The notes: generated by a model not told the origin, from the letters alone. A stretch of DNA of 64,000 bases from Microbacterium sp. 11MF (GCF_000383475.1 NZ_KB911460.1:960384-1024383), one strand, 5' to 3'. Shown: positions 8,679 to 18,164, numbered from the stretch's first letter. Program-made: numbers and translations.

Positions 8679-9422
8679 GTGAGTGAGCGCCCCGAGAGCC
8701 CCGAGATCGAGTTCCGCAGCGATGTCACGGTCGAGCTGGTGCGCTCGTCGGCAGCGGACAGTGACGTGCTGTTCGCGGCGCGCGTGTCGACGCAGGGCGA
8801 GCAGACCCTCGCTTCGGCCGCCGACGGCTCCGAGGCGACCGCCCGCGACCGCGGCCTCATCAACTACCTGATGCGCGACCGCCACGGTTCGCCGTTCGAG
8901 CACAACTCGATGACCTTCTACGTGCAGGCGCCGATCTTCGTCTTCCGCGAGTTCATGCGGCACCGGATGGCGTCCTACAACGAGGAGTCGGGCCGCTACC
9001 GCGAGCTCCGTCCCGTGTTCTACGTCCCCGCGCCCGAGCGGAACCTCGTCCAGGTCGGCAAGCCCGGCGCGTACCAGTTCCTCCCCGGTTCCGAGGAGCA
9101 GGTCGAGCTCGTTGCCCGCGAGACGCGCGAGGCATCCATCGCCGCCTTCGAGAGCTACCAGCGGATGCTGGATGCCGGCGTCGCGCGTGAAGTCGCCCGC
9201 ATCGTCCTGCCGCTCAACATCATGTCGTCGATGTACGTCACGGTGAACGCCCGGTCGCTCATGAACTTCCTGTCGCTGCGCACGATGCGCGAGGGTACGC
9301 ACTTCCCGTCGTTCCCGCAGCGCGAGATCGAGATGTGCGCCGAGAAGATGGAGAACGTGTGGCGCGAACTCATGCCGCTCACGTACGCCGCCTTCAACGC
9401 GAACGGTCGCGTCGCCCCCTGA
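8679..9422 (+). CDS. thyX: FAD-dependent thymidylate synthase
   Basis: Makes dTMP from dUMP with methylene-tetrahydrofolate, FAD and NADPH. 247 residues, near the family norm. The ThyX signature RHRxxSxNExSxR is present as RHRMASYNEESGRYR (about residues 93-107), with the substrate-binding stretch LPLNIMSSMYVTVNARSLMNFLSLR later. The GTG start follows a leaderless -10. The order dapB, thyX, dapA, rnj is the usual actinobacterial one. Confidence 0.97.
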   Translation: MSERPESPEIEFRSDVTVELVRSSAADSDVLFAARVSTQGEQTLASAADGSEATARDRGLINYLMRDRHGSPFEHNSMTFYVQAPIFVFREFMRHRMASYNEESGRYRELRPVFYVPAPERNLVQVGKPGAYQFLPGSEEQVELVARETREASIAAFESYQRMLDAGVAREVARIVLPLNIMSSMYVTVNARSLMNFLSLRTMREGTHFPSFPQREIEMCAEKMENVWRELMPLTYAAFNANGRVAP

Positions 9423-9436
9423 CCTCCGGCGCGTCC

Positions 9437-9449
9437 TAGGCTGACGCGC
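9437..9449 (+). promoter_or_regulatory. Leaderless promoter of the SDR gene (-10 TAGGCT)
   Basis: TAGGCT at 9437-9442, then 7 nt, then ATG at 9450. Confidence 0.65.
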
Positions 9450-10202
9450 ATGACCCGCACTGCACTCGTCACGGGAGCGAGCTCCGGTATCGGAGCGGAG
9501 TACGCCCGCCAGCTGGCGGCGCGCGGCGCCGACGTCGTCCTCGTCGCCCGGGACCGCGGCGCCCTGCAGGTCCTGGCCGACGAGATCGAAGGCCGCGGTG
9601 GACGTGCCGAGATCCTCGTCGCGGACCTGCTGGACCCCGCTCAGCGACGGCTCGTCGAGGAGCGACTCGAGCAGGGCGTCGATCTTCTCGTCAACAGCGC
9701 TGGGTACGGGCTCTCGCTCGGGTTCGCCTCGGGCGACATCGAAGACGAGGCCCGGCACCTCGAACTGCACGTCGAGGTCACGATGAGGCTGACACGGGCC
9801 GCCCTGCCGGGCATGCTCGCGCGAGGACGCGGCCGCATCCTGAACATCGCCTCGGTCGCCGCCCTCGTCCCGCGTGGCACCTACGGCGCGGCGAAGGCCT
9901 GGGTCGTCAGCTTCAGCCGGTGGGCGAACGCGGTCTACGCCGCGAGGGGAGTGACCGTCACGACGGTCTGTCCCGGCTACGTCCACACGAACTTCCACGA
10001 GCGACTCGGCTTGCCGCCGGGGGAGGAGGGGGTCGCCGGCTGGATGTGGCTGACCGCCCCGCAGGTGGTGCGCGCGTCGCTGAAGGATGCCGCGCGCGGC
10101 CGGGCCGTCAGCATCCCGTCACTCCGGTACAAGGTGCTCGTCGCCGTGTCACGGCTGCTGCCCGATCGCCTCGTGGTCGCCGCCGCCTCCCGCGGCCGCT
10201 GA
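9450..10202 (+). CDS. Short-chain dehydrogenase/reductase
   Basis: 250 residues. NAD(P)-binding motif TGASSGIG near residue 7, the NNAG-equivalent NSAGYG near residue 85, catalytic Ser in ILNIASVAAL and the YxxxK pair in TYGAAKA. All key residues of a classical SDR are therefore present. The substrate cannot be told. The C-terminus has a hydrophobic stretch (YKVLVAVSRLLPDRLVVAA) that may contact membrane or partner. It is monocistronic, inserted between thyX and dapA. Confidence 0.88.
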   Translation: MTRTALVTGASSGIGAEYARQLAARGADVVLVARDRGALQVLADEIEGRGGRAEILVADLLDPAQRRLVEERLEQGVDLLVNSAGYGLSLGFASGDIEDEARHLELHVEVTMRLTRAALPGMLARGRGRILNIASVAALVPRGTYGAAKAWVVSFSRWANAVYAARGVTVTTVCPGYVHTNFHERLGLPPGEEGVAGWMWLTAPQVVRASLKDAARGRAVSIPSLRYKVLVAVSRLLPDRLVVAAASRGR

Positions 10203-10313
10203 CGCGGAAGACCGCTCCGCCGCGCGACTCGCCTCTGCGATACCGGTCGCCCCGCGACCGCCCCGCCACCCACCCCCAACGAACCCACGACGCGGCCGAC
10301 GGACCCCGACCGG

Positions 10314-10326
10314 TACCCTGGGAACC
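10314..10326 (+). promoter_or_regulatory. dapA leaderless promoter (-10 TACCCT)
   Basis: TACCCT at 10314-10319, 7 nt before ATG 10327. It sets the dapA start and shows that the 80 upstream in-frame codons are not translated. Confidence 0.65.
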
Positions 10327-11304
10327 ATGACGCACTCCGCCAATCCGTTCGGTCAGGTGCTCGTCGCGCTCGTCACTCCGATGACGGCCGACGGCGAGGT
10401 CGATTGGCCGGCCGTAGAGAAGCACATCGACGACGTCATCACCGGCGGTGCCGACGGCATCGTCGTGACCGGCACGACCGGTGAGACCAGCACGCTGACG
10501 GATGCCGAGAAGCTCAAGCTCGTCGAGGTGGGCAAGTCCGTCTCCTCCGGCCGCGCGAAGATCATCACGGGCGGCGGTTCCAACGAGACCGCGCACGCGA
10601 TCGAGCTCTACAAGGCGAGCGAGAAGGCCGGCGCGGACGGCATCATGATCGTCACGCCGTACTACAACAAGCCGACCCAGGCCGGCATCCTGACCCACTT
10701 CCGACTCGTCGCGGACGCCACCGACCTGCCGGTGATCCTCTACGACATCCCCGGTCGCACCGGCGTGCCCATCAAGTACGAGACGATCCTCCGCCTCGCC
10801 AAGCACCCGAACATCCTCGCGGTGAAGGACGCCAAGGGCGACTTCAGCGAGGTCAGCCGGGTCCTCAACCAGACGGACCTGCTCTACTTCTCCGGCGACG
10901 ACGCGAACGTCCTCCCGCACCTGTCGATCGGGGCCGCCGGTCTCATCGGTGTCACGGCGAACATCACGTCGGCTCCGTACCGGGCCATCGTGGATGCCGT
11001 CAACCGGGGAGACCTCACGACGGCGACCGCCGCCCACCAGAAGCTCGAACCGCTCGTCCGTGCCGTCATGACGCACGTCCCGGGGACGGTCAGCGCCAAG
11101 TACATCCTTCACGGCCTCGGCCGCATCTCGAGTCCGCGCGTGCGCTTGCCGCTCGTAGGACCCGAAGAGTGGGAGGCCGCCCTCATCGAGGACGAGCTCG
11201 ACCTCGTGAAGGACATCGAGGGCGCCGACTTCTCCAACTTCCGACCTGATCGCAATGCCGCTGCCGGCGGCGCCCTTCCGAAGGTGCATGGAACCACTCG
11301 ATGA
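10327..11304 (+). CDS. dapA: 4-hydroxy-tetrahydrodipicolinate synthase
   Basis: Condenses pyruvate with aspartate semialdehyde, first committed step of lysine/DAP synthesis. 325 residues from the chosen start. The class I aldolase Schiff-base Lys lies in ILAVKDAKGD, the proton-relay Tyr in VTPYYNKPTQ, and the GTTGET substrate loop near residue 53. The reading frame is open for 80 codons further upstream, but homologues begin at MTHSANPFGQVLVALVTPM and a leaderless -10 precedes that ATG. It overlaps rnj by 4 nt (ATGA). Confidence 0.96.
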   Translation: MTHSANPFGQVLVALVTPMTADGEVDWPAVEKHIDDVITGGADGIVVTGTTGETSTLTDAEKLKLVEVGKSVSSGRAKIITGGGSNETAHAIELYKASEKAGADGIMIVTPYYNKPTQAGILTHFRLVADATDLPVILYDIPGRTGVPIKYETILRLAKHPNILAVKDAKGDFSEVSRVLNQTDLLYFSGDDANVLPHLSIGAAGLIGVTANITSAPYRAIVDAVNRGDLTTATAAHQKLEPLVRAVMTHVPGTVSAKYILHGLGRISSPRVRLPLVGPEEWEAALIEDELDLVKDIEGADFSNFRPDRNAAAGGALPKVHGTTR

Positions 11305-12977
11305 CAAATACCGTCTCCGCCCCCGCCAAGCTCGCTCCCGGAACGCTCCGGGTGACCCCCGTCGGCGGACTCGGTGAGATCGGTCGCAACATGACCGTCT
11401 TCGAGTTCGACGGCAAGCTGCTGATCGTCGACTGCGGCGTGCTCTTCCCCGAGGAGCACCAGCCCGGCGTCGACCTGATCCTCCCGGACTTCGAGGCGAT
11501 CCGCGGACGCCTCGACGACATCGTCGGCGTCGTCCTCACGCACGGCCACGAGGACCACATCGGTGCGGTCCCGTACCTGCTCAAGCGCAAGGGCGACATC
11601 CCCCTCATCGGTTCGCAGCTGACCCTCGCGCTCGTCGAGGCGAAGCTCAAGGAACACCGGATCAAGCCCTACACGCTGACGGTGAAGGAGGGGCAGCGCG
11701 AGCAGGTCGGACCGTTCGACCTCGAGTTCGTCGCGGTGAACCACTCCATCCCCGATGCGCTCGCCGTCGGCATCCGCACCCCTGCCGGACTCGTGCTGGC
11801 AACCGGTGACTTCAAGATGGATCAGCTGCCGCTCGACGGCCGCCTCACGGACCTCCGCGCCTTCGCGCGTCTCGGCGAAGAGGGCGTCGACATGTTCCTC
11901 GTCGACTCGACGAACGCGGACGTGCCCGGGTTCACCCCGCTCGAGCGGGCGATCGGCCCGGTGCTCGACCAGGTCATCGGCAAGGCGCCGCGTCGCGTCA
12001 TCGTCGCGAGCTTCTCGAGCCACATCCACCGCGTCCAGCAGGTCATCGACGCGGCCGCCGCGCACGGTCGCCGCGTCGCGTTCCTCGGCCGCTCGATGGT
12101 CCGGAACATGACGATCGCCGAGCAGCTGGGGTATCTGCACGTGCCCGACGGTGTGCTGATCGACTACAAGAAGGCCAAGGACCTGCCCGACGACCGCATC
12201 GTCTACATGTCCACCGGGTCGCAGGGAGAGCCCATGGCGGTCCTGTCCCGCATGGCCAACCTCGACCACGCGATCGAGCCGGGGGAGGGCGACACCGTCA
12301 TCCTCGCGTCGAGCCTCATCCCGGGCAACGAGAACGCGGTGTACCGCGTGATCGACGGCCTGACGAAGCTCGGCGCCAACGTCGTCCACAAGGCGAATGC
12401 GAAGGTCCACGTCTCGGGCCACGCCGCCGCGGGCGAGCTGCTCTACTGCTACAACATCCTGAAGCCGAAGAACGTGCTCCCCGTCCACGGCGAGTACCGG
12501 CACCTGATGGCGAACGCGAAGCTCGCCCAGGACAGCGGCGTCCCCGCGGCGAACACGATCATCGCCGAGAACGGCACGGTCATCGACCTCAAGGACGGCG
12601 TCGCGACGGTCGTCGGTCAGCTCGACCTGGGCTTCGTCTACGTCGACGGATCATCGGTCGGCGAGATCACGGATGCCGACCTCAAGGACCGCCGCATCCT
12701 CGGTGAGGAGGGCTTCATCTCCGTCATCGTGGTGGTGGATGCCGCGACCGGCCGCATCGTCACGGGCCCCGAGATCCACGCGCGCGGATTCGCGGAGGAC
12801 GACGCCGTGTTCGATTCGGTGAAGCCGAAGATCGCCCAGGCGCTGACCGAAGCCGCCCAGTCGGGCGTCCGCGACCCGCACGCCCTGCAGCAGGTCGTCC
12901 GTCGTACGATCGGCCGCTGGGTGAACCAGTCGCTGCGTCGCCGTCCGATGATCGTCCCGATGGTGATCGAGGCCTGA
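11301..12977 (+). CDS. rnj: Ribonuclease J
   Basis: Metallo-beta-lactamase/beta-CASP exo- and endoribonuclease for mRNA decay and rRNA processing. 558 residues. The zinc motif HxHxDH is HGHEDH in VVLTHGHEDHIGAVPYLL (about residues 80-85); the beta-CASP part runs through SFSSHIHRVQQV and STGSQGEP, and the motif C His is in HVSGHAAAGEL with PVHGEYRHL after it. Translation is probably coupled to dapA, the standard actinobacterial dapA-rnj pair. Together with pnp it gives this region two RNA-decay enzymes. Confidence 0.96.
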   Translation: MTNTVSAPAKLAPGTLRVTPVGGLGEIGRNMTVFEFDGKLLIVDCGVLFPEEHQPGVDLILPDFEAIRGRLDDIVGVVLTHGHEDHIGAVPYLLKRKGDIPLIGSQLTLALVEAKLKEHRIKPYTLTVKEGQREQVGPFDLEFVAVNHSIPDALAVGIRTPAGLVLATGDFKMDQLPLDGRLTDLRAFARLGEEGVDMFLVDSTNADVPGFTPLERAIGPVLDQVIGKAPRRVIVASFSSHIHRVQQVIDAAAAHGRRVAFLGRSMVRNMTIAEQLGYLHVPDGVLIDYKKAKDLPDDRIVYMSTGSQGEPMAVLSRMANLDHAIEPGEGDTVILASSLIPGNENAVYRVIDGLTKLGANVVHKANAKVHVSGHAAAGELLYCYNILKPKNVLPVHGEYRHLMANAKLAQDSGVPAANTIIAENGTVIDLKDGVATVVGQLDLGFVYVDGSSVGEITDADLKDRRILGEEGFISVIVVVDAATGRIVTGPEIHARGFAEDDAVFDSVKPKIAQALTEAAQSGVRDPHALQQVVRRTIGRWVNQSLRRRPMIVPMVIEA

Positions 12978-12986
12978 CCCGGGCGC

Positions 12987-12998
12987 TAGCATTCGGGC
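12987..12998 (+). promoter_or_regulatory. Leaderless promoter of the GNAT gene (-10 TAGCAT)
   Basis: TAGCAT at 12987-12992, 6 nt before ATG 12999. Confidence 0.65.
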
Positions 12999-13490
12999 AT
13001 GCCCGAGTCGTGGTCGCTTCGTCCTGCCACGCAGGCGGACGGCGTGTTCCTCGGCGACATGGTCGTCGAGGCCGCCAACTGGCGAGCCGGCGCCCCGCGA
13101 CCGCGGCATGAGATCCTGGCCGATCCCGATCACGGTCGGTACCTCGCCGGATGGATGCGACCGGGCGACGTCGGATTCGTCGCCGTCGCCGGGGCGGAAC
13201 TGATCGGCGCGGCCTGGTACCGCACCCTCCCTCGGACCGACCCCGGATTCGGCTACGTGGGGACCGGGGTGCCCGAGCTCATCATCGGGGTGAAGGCGCT
13301 CTGGCGCTCGCACGGCGTCGGTCGCACTCTGCTGCGCCGGCTGTGCGAGGCGGCTCGAGCCGAGGGCCGCGCGCGCATCTGCCTCTCCGTCGAGCGAGGT
13401 AACTTCGCGCAGGTCCTCTATCGCTCGGAGGGGTTCGCGGTGACCCGCAGCGGATTCGGGCGCGACACCATGATCAACCGCCTCTCTTGA
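12999..13490 (+). CDS. GNAT-family N-acetyltransferase
   Basis: 163 residues. The acetyl-CoA binding region reads LIIGVKALWRSHGVGRTLLRRLCEAARAEGR, matching motif A (R/QxxGxG/A as RSHGVG), followed by ICLSVERGNFAQVLYRSEGFAVT, the usual N-x-x-A-x-x-LY-x-x-x-GF end. The acceptor substrate is unknown; ribosomal protein, antibiotic or small amine are all possible. The start is set by a leaderless -10 box. It is a single gene between rnj and ftsK. Confidence 0.87.
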   Translation: MPESWSLRPATQADGVFLGDMVVEAANWRAGAPRPRHEILADPDHGRYLAGWMRPGDVGFVAVAGAELIGAAWYRTLPRTDPGFGYVGTGVPELIIGVKALWRSHGVGRTLLRRLCEAARAEGRARICLSVERGNFAQVLYRSEGFAVTRSGFGRDTMINRLS

Positions 13491-13543
13491 GTCCCGACGG
13501 TCGCGGGGTCGCGTCAATCCTGGGACATGTCGGTCCCGCGGCT

Positions 13544-13556
13544 TACCGTGGAGAGT
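13544..13556 (+). promoter_or_regulatory. ftsK leaderless promoter (-10 TACCGT)
   Basis: TACCGT at 13544-13549 stands 7 nt before ATG 13557. This argues against the in-frame ATG at 13527, which lies upstream of the -10 box. Confidence 0.6.
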
Positions 13557-16265
13557 ATGCCCAGGAGTAGCAGTCCGACCAGCAAACCCCGCGCGTCCGC
13601 GTCGGGCTCCTCGGCGCGCGCGAAGAAGGCCGATCCGGCCCCCCGCCGCAAGGCCGAACCCGCACCGCGCCACTACGTCGATGACGCCGATCGGCCGCCG
13701 ATCGTCGTCCGCGCGTGGCTGGGCCTCGCGCACATCGCGGGCGGCATGTTCCGGGCGTTCGGATCCGAGTCCCTCGAGAAGGATCAGCGCCGCGACGGGT
13801 TCCCGTTCCTCCTGGTGCTCATGGCCGTCGCCGGTGCCGTCGTGGAGTGGTTCCTCATCGGTACCGAGGTCGGGACGAACATCAGCGCCTACTCGGTCGG
13901 TGCGCTCATCGGCCGCGAGGCCTTCATCTTCCCCGTCATCCTGCTGATTCTGGCCGGGTGGCTGTTCCGGCATCCGCCGTCCGTCCACGACAACGGGCGC
14001 ATCGGCATCGGTGCCGGGCTTTTCATCCTGGCGGTGGCCGGTTTCTGCCACGTCGTGGCCGACCGGCCGAAGCCCAGCGAGGGTCTGATGGCGTTGAGCG
14101 CCGCGGGTGGACTGTTCGGCTGGGCGATCGGTGAGCCCCTGACGGTGCTGACCGAGGTGGGCGCCGGAATCGTCATGGGCCTGCTCGCCCTGCTGAGCGT
14201 GCTCATCCTGACCAAGACGCCGCCCAACCGCATCGGGCGTCGCCTGGGCGACCTCTACGCCTGGATGTTCGACGCCGAGCGGCCCGATCCCGACGCCGCC
14301 CCGGCGAAGGGACAGACCGGCCCGACGGTCGCGTTCGACGCTCCCGAGGACGAGAGCGATTCCCTGCCCTGGTGGCGCCGCAACAAGTCCGGCCGTGAGG
14401 AGGACGCCGACGGCGGCCTCGGAGCGGACGACCTCACGGCCCTCCTCGAGGCGAGCGGTGACGGCAGCTTCGACAACCCCGTCACGACGCCGACCCCCGA
14501 GGTCATGCCCGACGCGGTCACCGAGATCATCGCGCCCGCCGCTCCCCGCACGCCCGGCCGCAAGCGCGACGCCGTGCCCGAGGCGCCGCCGGTTCCGCCG
14601 CTGCCCGATTTCGTGGCCGCGAACCTCGACTCCGTCGATCCGGATGCCGCCGACTACCGCCTGCCCTCCGCTGACGCGCTCGCGGCGGGGACGCCCCACA
14701 AGGCGCGCTCCGAGGCCAACGACGCCATGGTCCGCGCGATCATGGGTGTCTTCGAGCAGTTCTCCATCGACGCCAAGGTGACCGGGTTCTCCCGCGGCCC
14801 GACCGTGACGCAGTACGAGATCTCGCTCGGCTCGGGGGTCAAGGTCGAGCGCATCACGGCGCTCACGAACAACATCGCCTACGCCGTCGCCTCGAACGAG
14901 GTCCGCATCCTCGCGCCGATCCCCGGCAAGAGTGCCATCGGCGTCGAGATCCCGAACACCGACCGCGAGATCGTCACCCTCGGCGACGTCCTCCGCTCGC
15001 CGAACGCGCAGCAGGCGACGCATCCCATGACGATCGGCATCGGCAAGGACGTCGGCGGCGGGTACGTCGTCGCCAACCTCGCGAAGATGCCCCACCTGCT
15101 CGTCGCCGGCTCCACCGGCTCGGGTAAGTCGAGCTTCGTGAACTCCATGATCACGAGCCTCCTGATGCGGGCGAAGCCGTCGGACGTCCGCATGGTCCTC
15201 ATCGACCCGAAGCGCGTCGAGCTCACGTCGTACGCCGGGGTGCCGCACCTCATCACGCCCATCATCACGAACCCCAAGAAGGCGGCCGAGGCGCTGCAGT
15301 GGGTCGTGAAGGAGATGGACATGCGGTACGACGACCTCGCGTCGTTCGGCTTCCGCCACATCGACGACTTCAACAGGGCGGTCGTCGCCAACGAGATCCA
15401 GCTCCCCGCGGGCAGTGAGCGCGTCCTCAAGCCCTACCCGTACCTCCTCGTGGTCGTCGACGAGCTCGCGGACCTCATGATGGTCGCGCCCCGCGACGTC
15501 GAGGACTCGATCGTCCGCATCACGCAGCTCGCCCGTGCCTCCGGCATCCACCTCGTCCTGGCGACGCAGCGTCCCTCGGTCGACGTCGTCACCGGTCTCA
15601 TCAAGGCGAACGTGCCCTCGCGTCTGGCCTTCGCGGTGACGAGTGTCACCGACTCGCGCGTCATCCTCGATCAGCCCGGAGCCGATCGCCTGATCGGCCA
15701 GGGCGACGGTCTCTTCCTGCCGATGGGCGCCTCGAAGGCGGTCCGCGTGCAGGGTGCCTGGGTGGCCGAGAAGGAGATCGAGAAGGTCGTGGGCCACGTC
15801 AAGAACCAGGCGCGTCCCGAGTACCGCAAGGACGTCGAAGCGGTCATCGAGAAGAAGGAGATCGACGCCGACATCGGTGACGACCTCGAGCTCCTCCTGG
15901 CGGCCGCCGAGCAGATCATCACGACCCAGTTCGGCTCGACCTCGATGCTGCAGCGCAAGCTCCGCGTCGGCTTCGCGAAGGCCGGACGCCTCATGGACCT
16001 CCTCGAGGCGCGCGAGATCGTCGGCCCTTCCGAGGGATCGAAGGCCCGCGACGTCCTCGTGACGCCCGACGAGCTCCCTGCCGTCCTCGCGCGCCTGCGC
16101 GGCGAGGAGCCGCCGGAGGATGCCGCGCCCGCCGCCGCCCCTGCGGCTGCGGCCGTCGCGACCGACCCTTACGGGCCGGACGCGGTGACGGAGCAGTTCG
16201 AGGGTTACGAGGTCGTCGAGTCCGAGGGCGATGAGGATGCCTGGGGTCTCACCGGCCGCGACTGA
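13557..16265 (+). CDS. ftsK: FtsK/SpoIIIE DNA translocase
   Basis: Septal DNA pump that clears chromosome ends during division. 902 residues from ATG 13557. An N-terminal basic, Ser/Ala-rich tail is followed by about four transmembrane segments (bases ~13800-14210), an acidic Pro-rich linker, then the motor: beta/alpha domains, Walker [13 protein letters not shown], Walker [13 protein letters not shown] and the [22 protein letters not shown] arginine-rich signature. The C-terminal gamma winged helix ([23 protein letters not shown]) normally reads polar chromosomal sequences. The end is an acidic tail. All functional parts are intact. Confidence 0.96.
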   Translation: MPRSSSPTSKPRASASGSSARAKKADPAPRRKAEPAPRHYVDDADRPPIVVRAWLGLAHIAGGMFRAFGSESLEKDQRRDGFPFLLVLMAVAGAVVEWFLIGTEVGTNISAYSVGALIGREAFIFPVILLILAGWLFRHPPSVHDNGRIGIGAGLFILAVAGFCHVVADRPKPSEGLMALSAAGGLFGWAIGEPLTVLTEVGAGIVMGLLALLSVLILTKTPPNRIGRRLGDLYAWMFDAERPDPDAAPAKGQTGPTVAFDAPEDESDSLPWWRRNKSGREEDADGGLGADDLTALLEASGDGSFDNPVTTPTPEVMPDAVTEIIAPAAPRTPGRKRDAVPEAPPVPPLPDFVAANLDSVDPDAADYRLPSADALAAGTPHKARSEANDAMVRAIMGVFEQFSIDAKVTGFSRGPTVTQYEISLGSGVKVERITALTNNIAYAVASNEVRILAPIPGKSAIGVEIPNTDREIVTLGDVLRSPNAQQATHPMTIGIGKDVGGGYVVANLAKMPHLLVAGSTGSGKSSFVNSMITSLLMRAKPSDVRMVLIDPKRVELTSYAGVPHLITPIITNPKKAAEALQWVVKEMDMRYDDLASFGFRHIDDFNRAVVANEIQLPAGSERVLKPYPYLLVVVDELADLMMVAPRDVEDSIVRITQLARASGIHLVLATQRPSVDVVTGLIKANVPSRLAFAVTSVTDSRVILDQPGADRLIGQGDGLFLPMGASKAVRVQGAWVAEKEIEKVVGHVKNQARPEYRKDVEAVIEKKEIDADIGDDLELLLAAAEQIITTQFGSTSMLQRKLRVGFAKAGRLMDLLEAREIVGPSEGSKARDVLVTPDELPAVLARLRGEEPPEDAAPAAAPAAAAVATDPYGPDAVTEQFEGYEVVESEGDEDAWGLTGRD

Positions 16266-16284
16266 CGTCGGCTGCGGGGCTCGG

Positions 16285-16296
16285 TAGGCTCAAGAC
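16285..16296 (+). promoter_or_regulatory. pgsA leaderless promoter (-10 TAGGCT)
   Basis: TAGGCT at 16285-16290, 6 nt before GTG 16297. Confidence 0.7.
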
Positions 16297-16863
16297 GTGA
16301 CGATTCCGAGGCAGCTGCCCAACGCCATCACGATCGTGCGCATCCTGTGCGCACCCGTGTTCGTCTGGCTTCTGCTCGCCGACGGCGGATCGGACGGCGC
16401 GCTCCGTTGGTGGGCGGGCGTCCTGTTCATCGTCGCGATCGCGACCGACGGGATCGACGGCTACCTCGCGCGTCGATATGAGATCGTCACGGATCTGGGC
16501 AAGCTACTCGACCCCATCGCCGACAAGGTGCTCACCGGCGCCGCGTTCGTGGTCCTCTCGATCCTCGGTGAACTCCCGCCGTGGGTGGTCGTGCTGGTGC
16601 TGGTGCGCGAACTGGGCATCACCGTCCATCGCCTCGTGGTCGCGACGGACCACGTCGTGGCGGCTGCGTGGATGGGCAAGCTCAAGACCGTCGCCCAGGC
16701 CGTCGCCCTCTCCCTCGCCCTCCTGCCCTTGTGGACGGTCGTGGGGGAGTGGATCCACGTCGTCAATACGGTGACGATGACGATCGCCGTCCTGCTGACC
16801 GTTGCGAGTGGTCTCGACTACGTCGTCACGGCCATCCGTTCCCGCACGTCGCGCCGAGCATGA
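16297..16863 (+). CDS. pgsA: CDP-diacylglycerol-glycerol-3-phosphate 3-phosphatidyltransferase
   Basis: Integral membrane enzyme making phosphatidylglycerol phosphate. 188 residues. The CDP-alcohol phosphotransferase motif D-G-x2-A-R-x8-G-x3-D-x3-D is complete, beginning at DGYLARRYEIVTDLGKLLDP. About five transmembrane segments are visible. It overlaps cinA by 4 nt (ATGA). The pgsA-cinA-clgR order is conserved in actinobacteria. Confidence 0.94.
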   Translation: MTIPRQLPNAITIVRILCAPVFVWLLLADGGSDGALRWWAGVLFIVAIATDGIDGYLARRYEIVTDLGKLLDPIADKVLTGAAFVVLSILGELPPWVVVLVLVRELGITVHRLVVATDHVVAAAWMGKLKTVAQAVALSLALLPLWTVVGEWIHVVNTVTMTIAVLLTVASGLDYVVTAIRSRTSRRA

Positions 16864-17399
16864 TGCGCCGCACCGTCAGCGAACTGCCCGAGGAGCTCGA
16901 GGAGACCGCGGTGTCCCGCGGTCCTCGATCGGACTCGGAGCGACTGGTCGAACGGCTCGGGGAACTGGGCTGGACGCTGGGCGTCGCCGAGTCGCTGACC
17001 GGGGGTCTGGTCGCGGCATCCGTCGTGTCCGTCCCGGGGGCGTCCTCGGTGTTCCGCGGCGCGATCGTCGCGTACGCCACGGATCTGAAGGAGCGGCTGC
17101 TCGGCGTGGACGGGACCCTCCTCGAGGCGCACGGTCCGGTCCACCCCCGTGTCGCCCGTCAGATGGCGGACGGCATCCGTCGTGTCGTCGGCGAGGGGGA
17201 GCCGGCCGACGTGGGGATCGCCACGACCGGGATCGCCGGACCGGTCTCCTCGGACGGCCAGCCCGTCGGCACGGTCCACATCGCCGTCTCGACCCCGCTC
17301 GGTTCGCGGGTCGAGTCCCTCGCGCTCGAGGGCGATCGGGACGAGATCCGGACGGCCGCAGCGGCCCGTGCGATCGCCCTCGCGGTGGAAGCGCTCTGA
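16860..17399 (+). CDS. cinA: CinA C-terminal-domain protein (nicotinamide-nucleotide amidase-like)
   Basis: 179 residues, corresponding only to the PncC-type C-terminal domain of CinA; the N-terminal COG1058 domain is absent, as in many actinobacterial homologues. The signature TLGVAESLTGGLVAASVVSVPGAS and the later GIATTGIAGPVSSDGQPVGTVHIAV are intact. The family deamidates NMN in pyridine-nucleotide salvage, which is inferred here from homology. A second in-frame ATG follows immediately at 16863; the first overlaps the pgsA stop, which favours coupling. Confidence 0.88.
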   Translation: MMRRTVSELPEELEETAVSRGPRSDSERLVERLGELGWTLGVAESLTGGLVAASVVSVPGASSVFRGAIVAYATDLKERLLGVDGTLLEAHGPVHPRVARQMADGIRRVVGEGEPADVGIATTGIAGPVSSDGQPVGTVHIAVSTPLGSRVESLALEGDRDEIRTAAAARAIALAVEAL

Positions 17400-17470
17400 G
17401 CCGGGAATAGGCCTTGTTCCGAGCGCGTTACGACTCGGTGATTCCCACTCATTCCCCAGCACGCGGGGTC

Positions 17471-17476
17471 TAGGGT
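17471..17476 (+). promoter_or_regulatory. Candidate clgR promoter (-10 TAGGGT)
   Basis: TAGGGT at 17471-17476 lies in the 149-nt gap before clgR, about 70 nt upstream of its ATG; a second -10-like TACCGT follows near 17493. No convincing -35 and no perfect ClgR operator (CGC-N5-GCG type) was found. Confidence 0.4.
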
Positions 17477-17548
17477 GACATCCAACGTGTTGTACCGTGG
17501 TTCCCCCGCAAGGGATTCGGTGGATCGCAGCTGAGGGAGGGCCCACGC

Positions 17549-17869
17549 ATGATCCTGGTTCGTCAAGAGATCGGTGACGTCCTCCGCGACTTCCGGCTGC
17601 AGAAGGGTCACACCCTCCGACAGGTCTCCGGCAAGGCGAGCGTCGCACTCGGGTACCTCAGCGAGGTCGAGCGCGGTCAGAAGGAAGCCTCGAGCGAGAT
17701 CCTCGCCGCCGTGGCCGAGGCCCTCGACGTCCCGATCTCCGCGATCATGCGCGAGGTCGGCGAGCGGATCTCGGTGCTCGAGGGACTGCATTCCCTCTCC
17801 GACGTCGTTCCCGACGACCTCGCCTCCCTGGGCGACGAGGTCCCGGCCCCCGAGCTGTCGCTGCGCTGA
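17549..17869 (+). CDS. clgR: XRE-family transcriptional regulator, ClgR-like
   Basis: 106 residues. A Cro/C1 helix-turn-helix fills the N-terminal half (LRDFRLQKGHTLRQVSGKASVALGYLSEVERGQKEASSEILAAVAEALDV, described here as one domain near residues 10-65). ClgR activates Clp protease and stress genes in Corynebacterium and Mycobacterium and is itself turned over by ClpP. The assignment rests on sequence plus position after pgsA-cinA and before DUF3046-recA. GGGAGG at 17535-17540 serves as RBS. The C-terminal tail is short and ends in LSLR. Confidence 0.87.
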   Translation: MILVRQEIGDVLRDFRLQKGHTLRQVSGKASVALGYLSEVERGQKEASSEILAAVAEALDVPISAIMREVGERISVLEGLHSLSDVVPDDLASLGDEVPAPELSLR

Positions 17870-17876
17870 CCGCTCG

Positions 17877-18098
17877 ATGCGTCACAGCGAATTCGATCGC
17901 GCCGTCGCCGACGAGTTCGGATCGGGAGGCGCGTCCCTCGTCTCGGACCTGGTGCTGACCGGCGTCGACAATCGGACTGCCCGCGAGGCCTTGGCCGCAG
18001 GTGTCGCTCCGCGTGATGTCTGGTATGCCCTGTGCGCCGAGACGGACGTCCCCGTGGACCGCCGTTACGGCGCCGGAAGGCTCGATCCACGCCGGTGA
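17877..18098 (+). CDS. DUF3046 family small protein
   Basis: 73 residues, beginning MRHSEFDRAVADEFG. The family is found almost only in actinobacteria, directly upstream of recA (for example Rv2738c in M. tuberculosis); no function is established. The conserved pieces EFDRAVADEFG, REALAAGVAPRDVW and ALCAETDVP are all visible. It starts 7 nt after clgR and so may be in the same transcript. Confidence 0.85.
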   Translation: MRHSEFDRAVADEFGSGGASLVSDLVLTGVDNRTAREALAAGVAPRDVWYALCAETDVPVDRRYGAGRLDPRR

Positions 18099-18112
18099 GT
18101 CGGCGTGTCGTA

Positions 18113-18128
18113 TCGAAGATGCGTTCGA
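18113..18128 (+). promoter_or_regulatory. SOS (LexA) box upstream of recA
   Basis: TCGAAGATGCGTTCGA is a near-perfect actinobacterial SOS box (consensus half-sites TCGAAC and GTTCGA; only position 6 differs). It lies about 200 nt before the recA ATG. A -10-like TAGTCT at 18137-18142 follows at the spacing at which the box would cover the -35 region. Confidence 0.85.
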
Positions 18129-18164
18129 TGCCGGCGTAGTCTCCTGCACAACGGGTGTCGTAGA

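Noticed and set aside
13527..13556. Upstream in-frame start of ftsK at 13527
   Set aside because: A -10 box at 13544-13549 with exact leaderless spacing to ATG 13557 makes the upstream ATG untranscribed from that promoter, and no RBS precedes it.
12651..15797. 1048-residue open frame on the minus strand
   Set aside because: It is antisense to rnj, the GNAT gene and ftsK, all with clear family motifs. Its translation is rich in Arg, Asp, Gly and His as expected for a shadow frame in GC-rich DNA, and no domain is recognisable.
17471..17534. Possible 15-codon ORF after TAGGGT upstream of clgR
   Set aside because: The GTG lies 10 nt after the -10, the peptide has no amino-acid bias, and no attenuator follows.
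17400..17548. ClgR autoregulatory operator
   Set aside because: No convincing CGC-N5-GCG palindrome found by eye, so no site is called.
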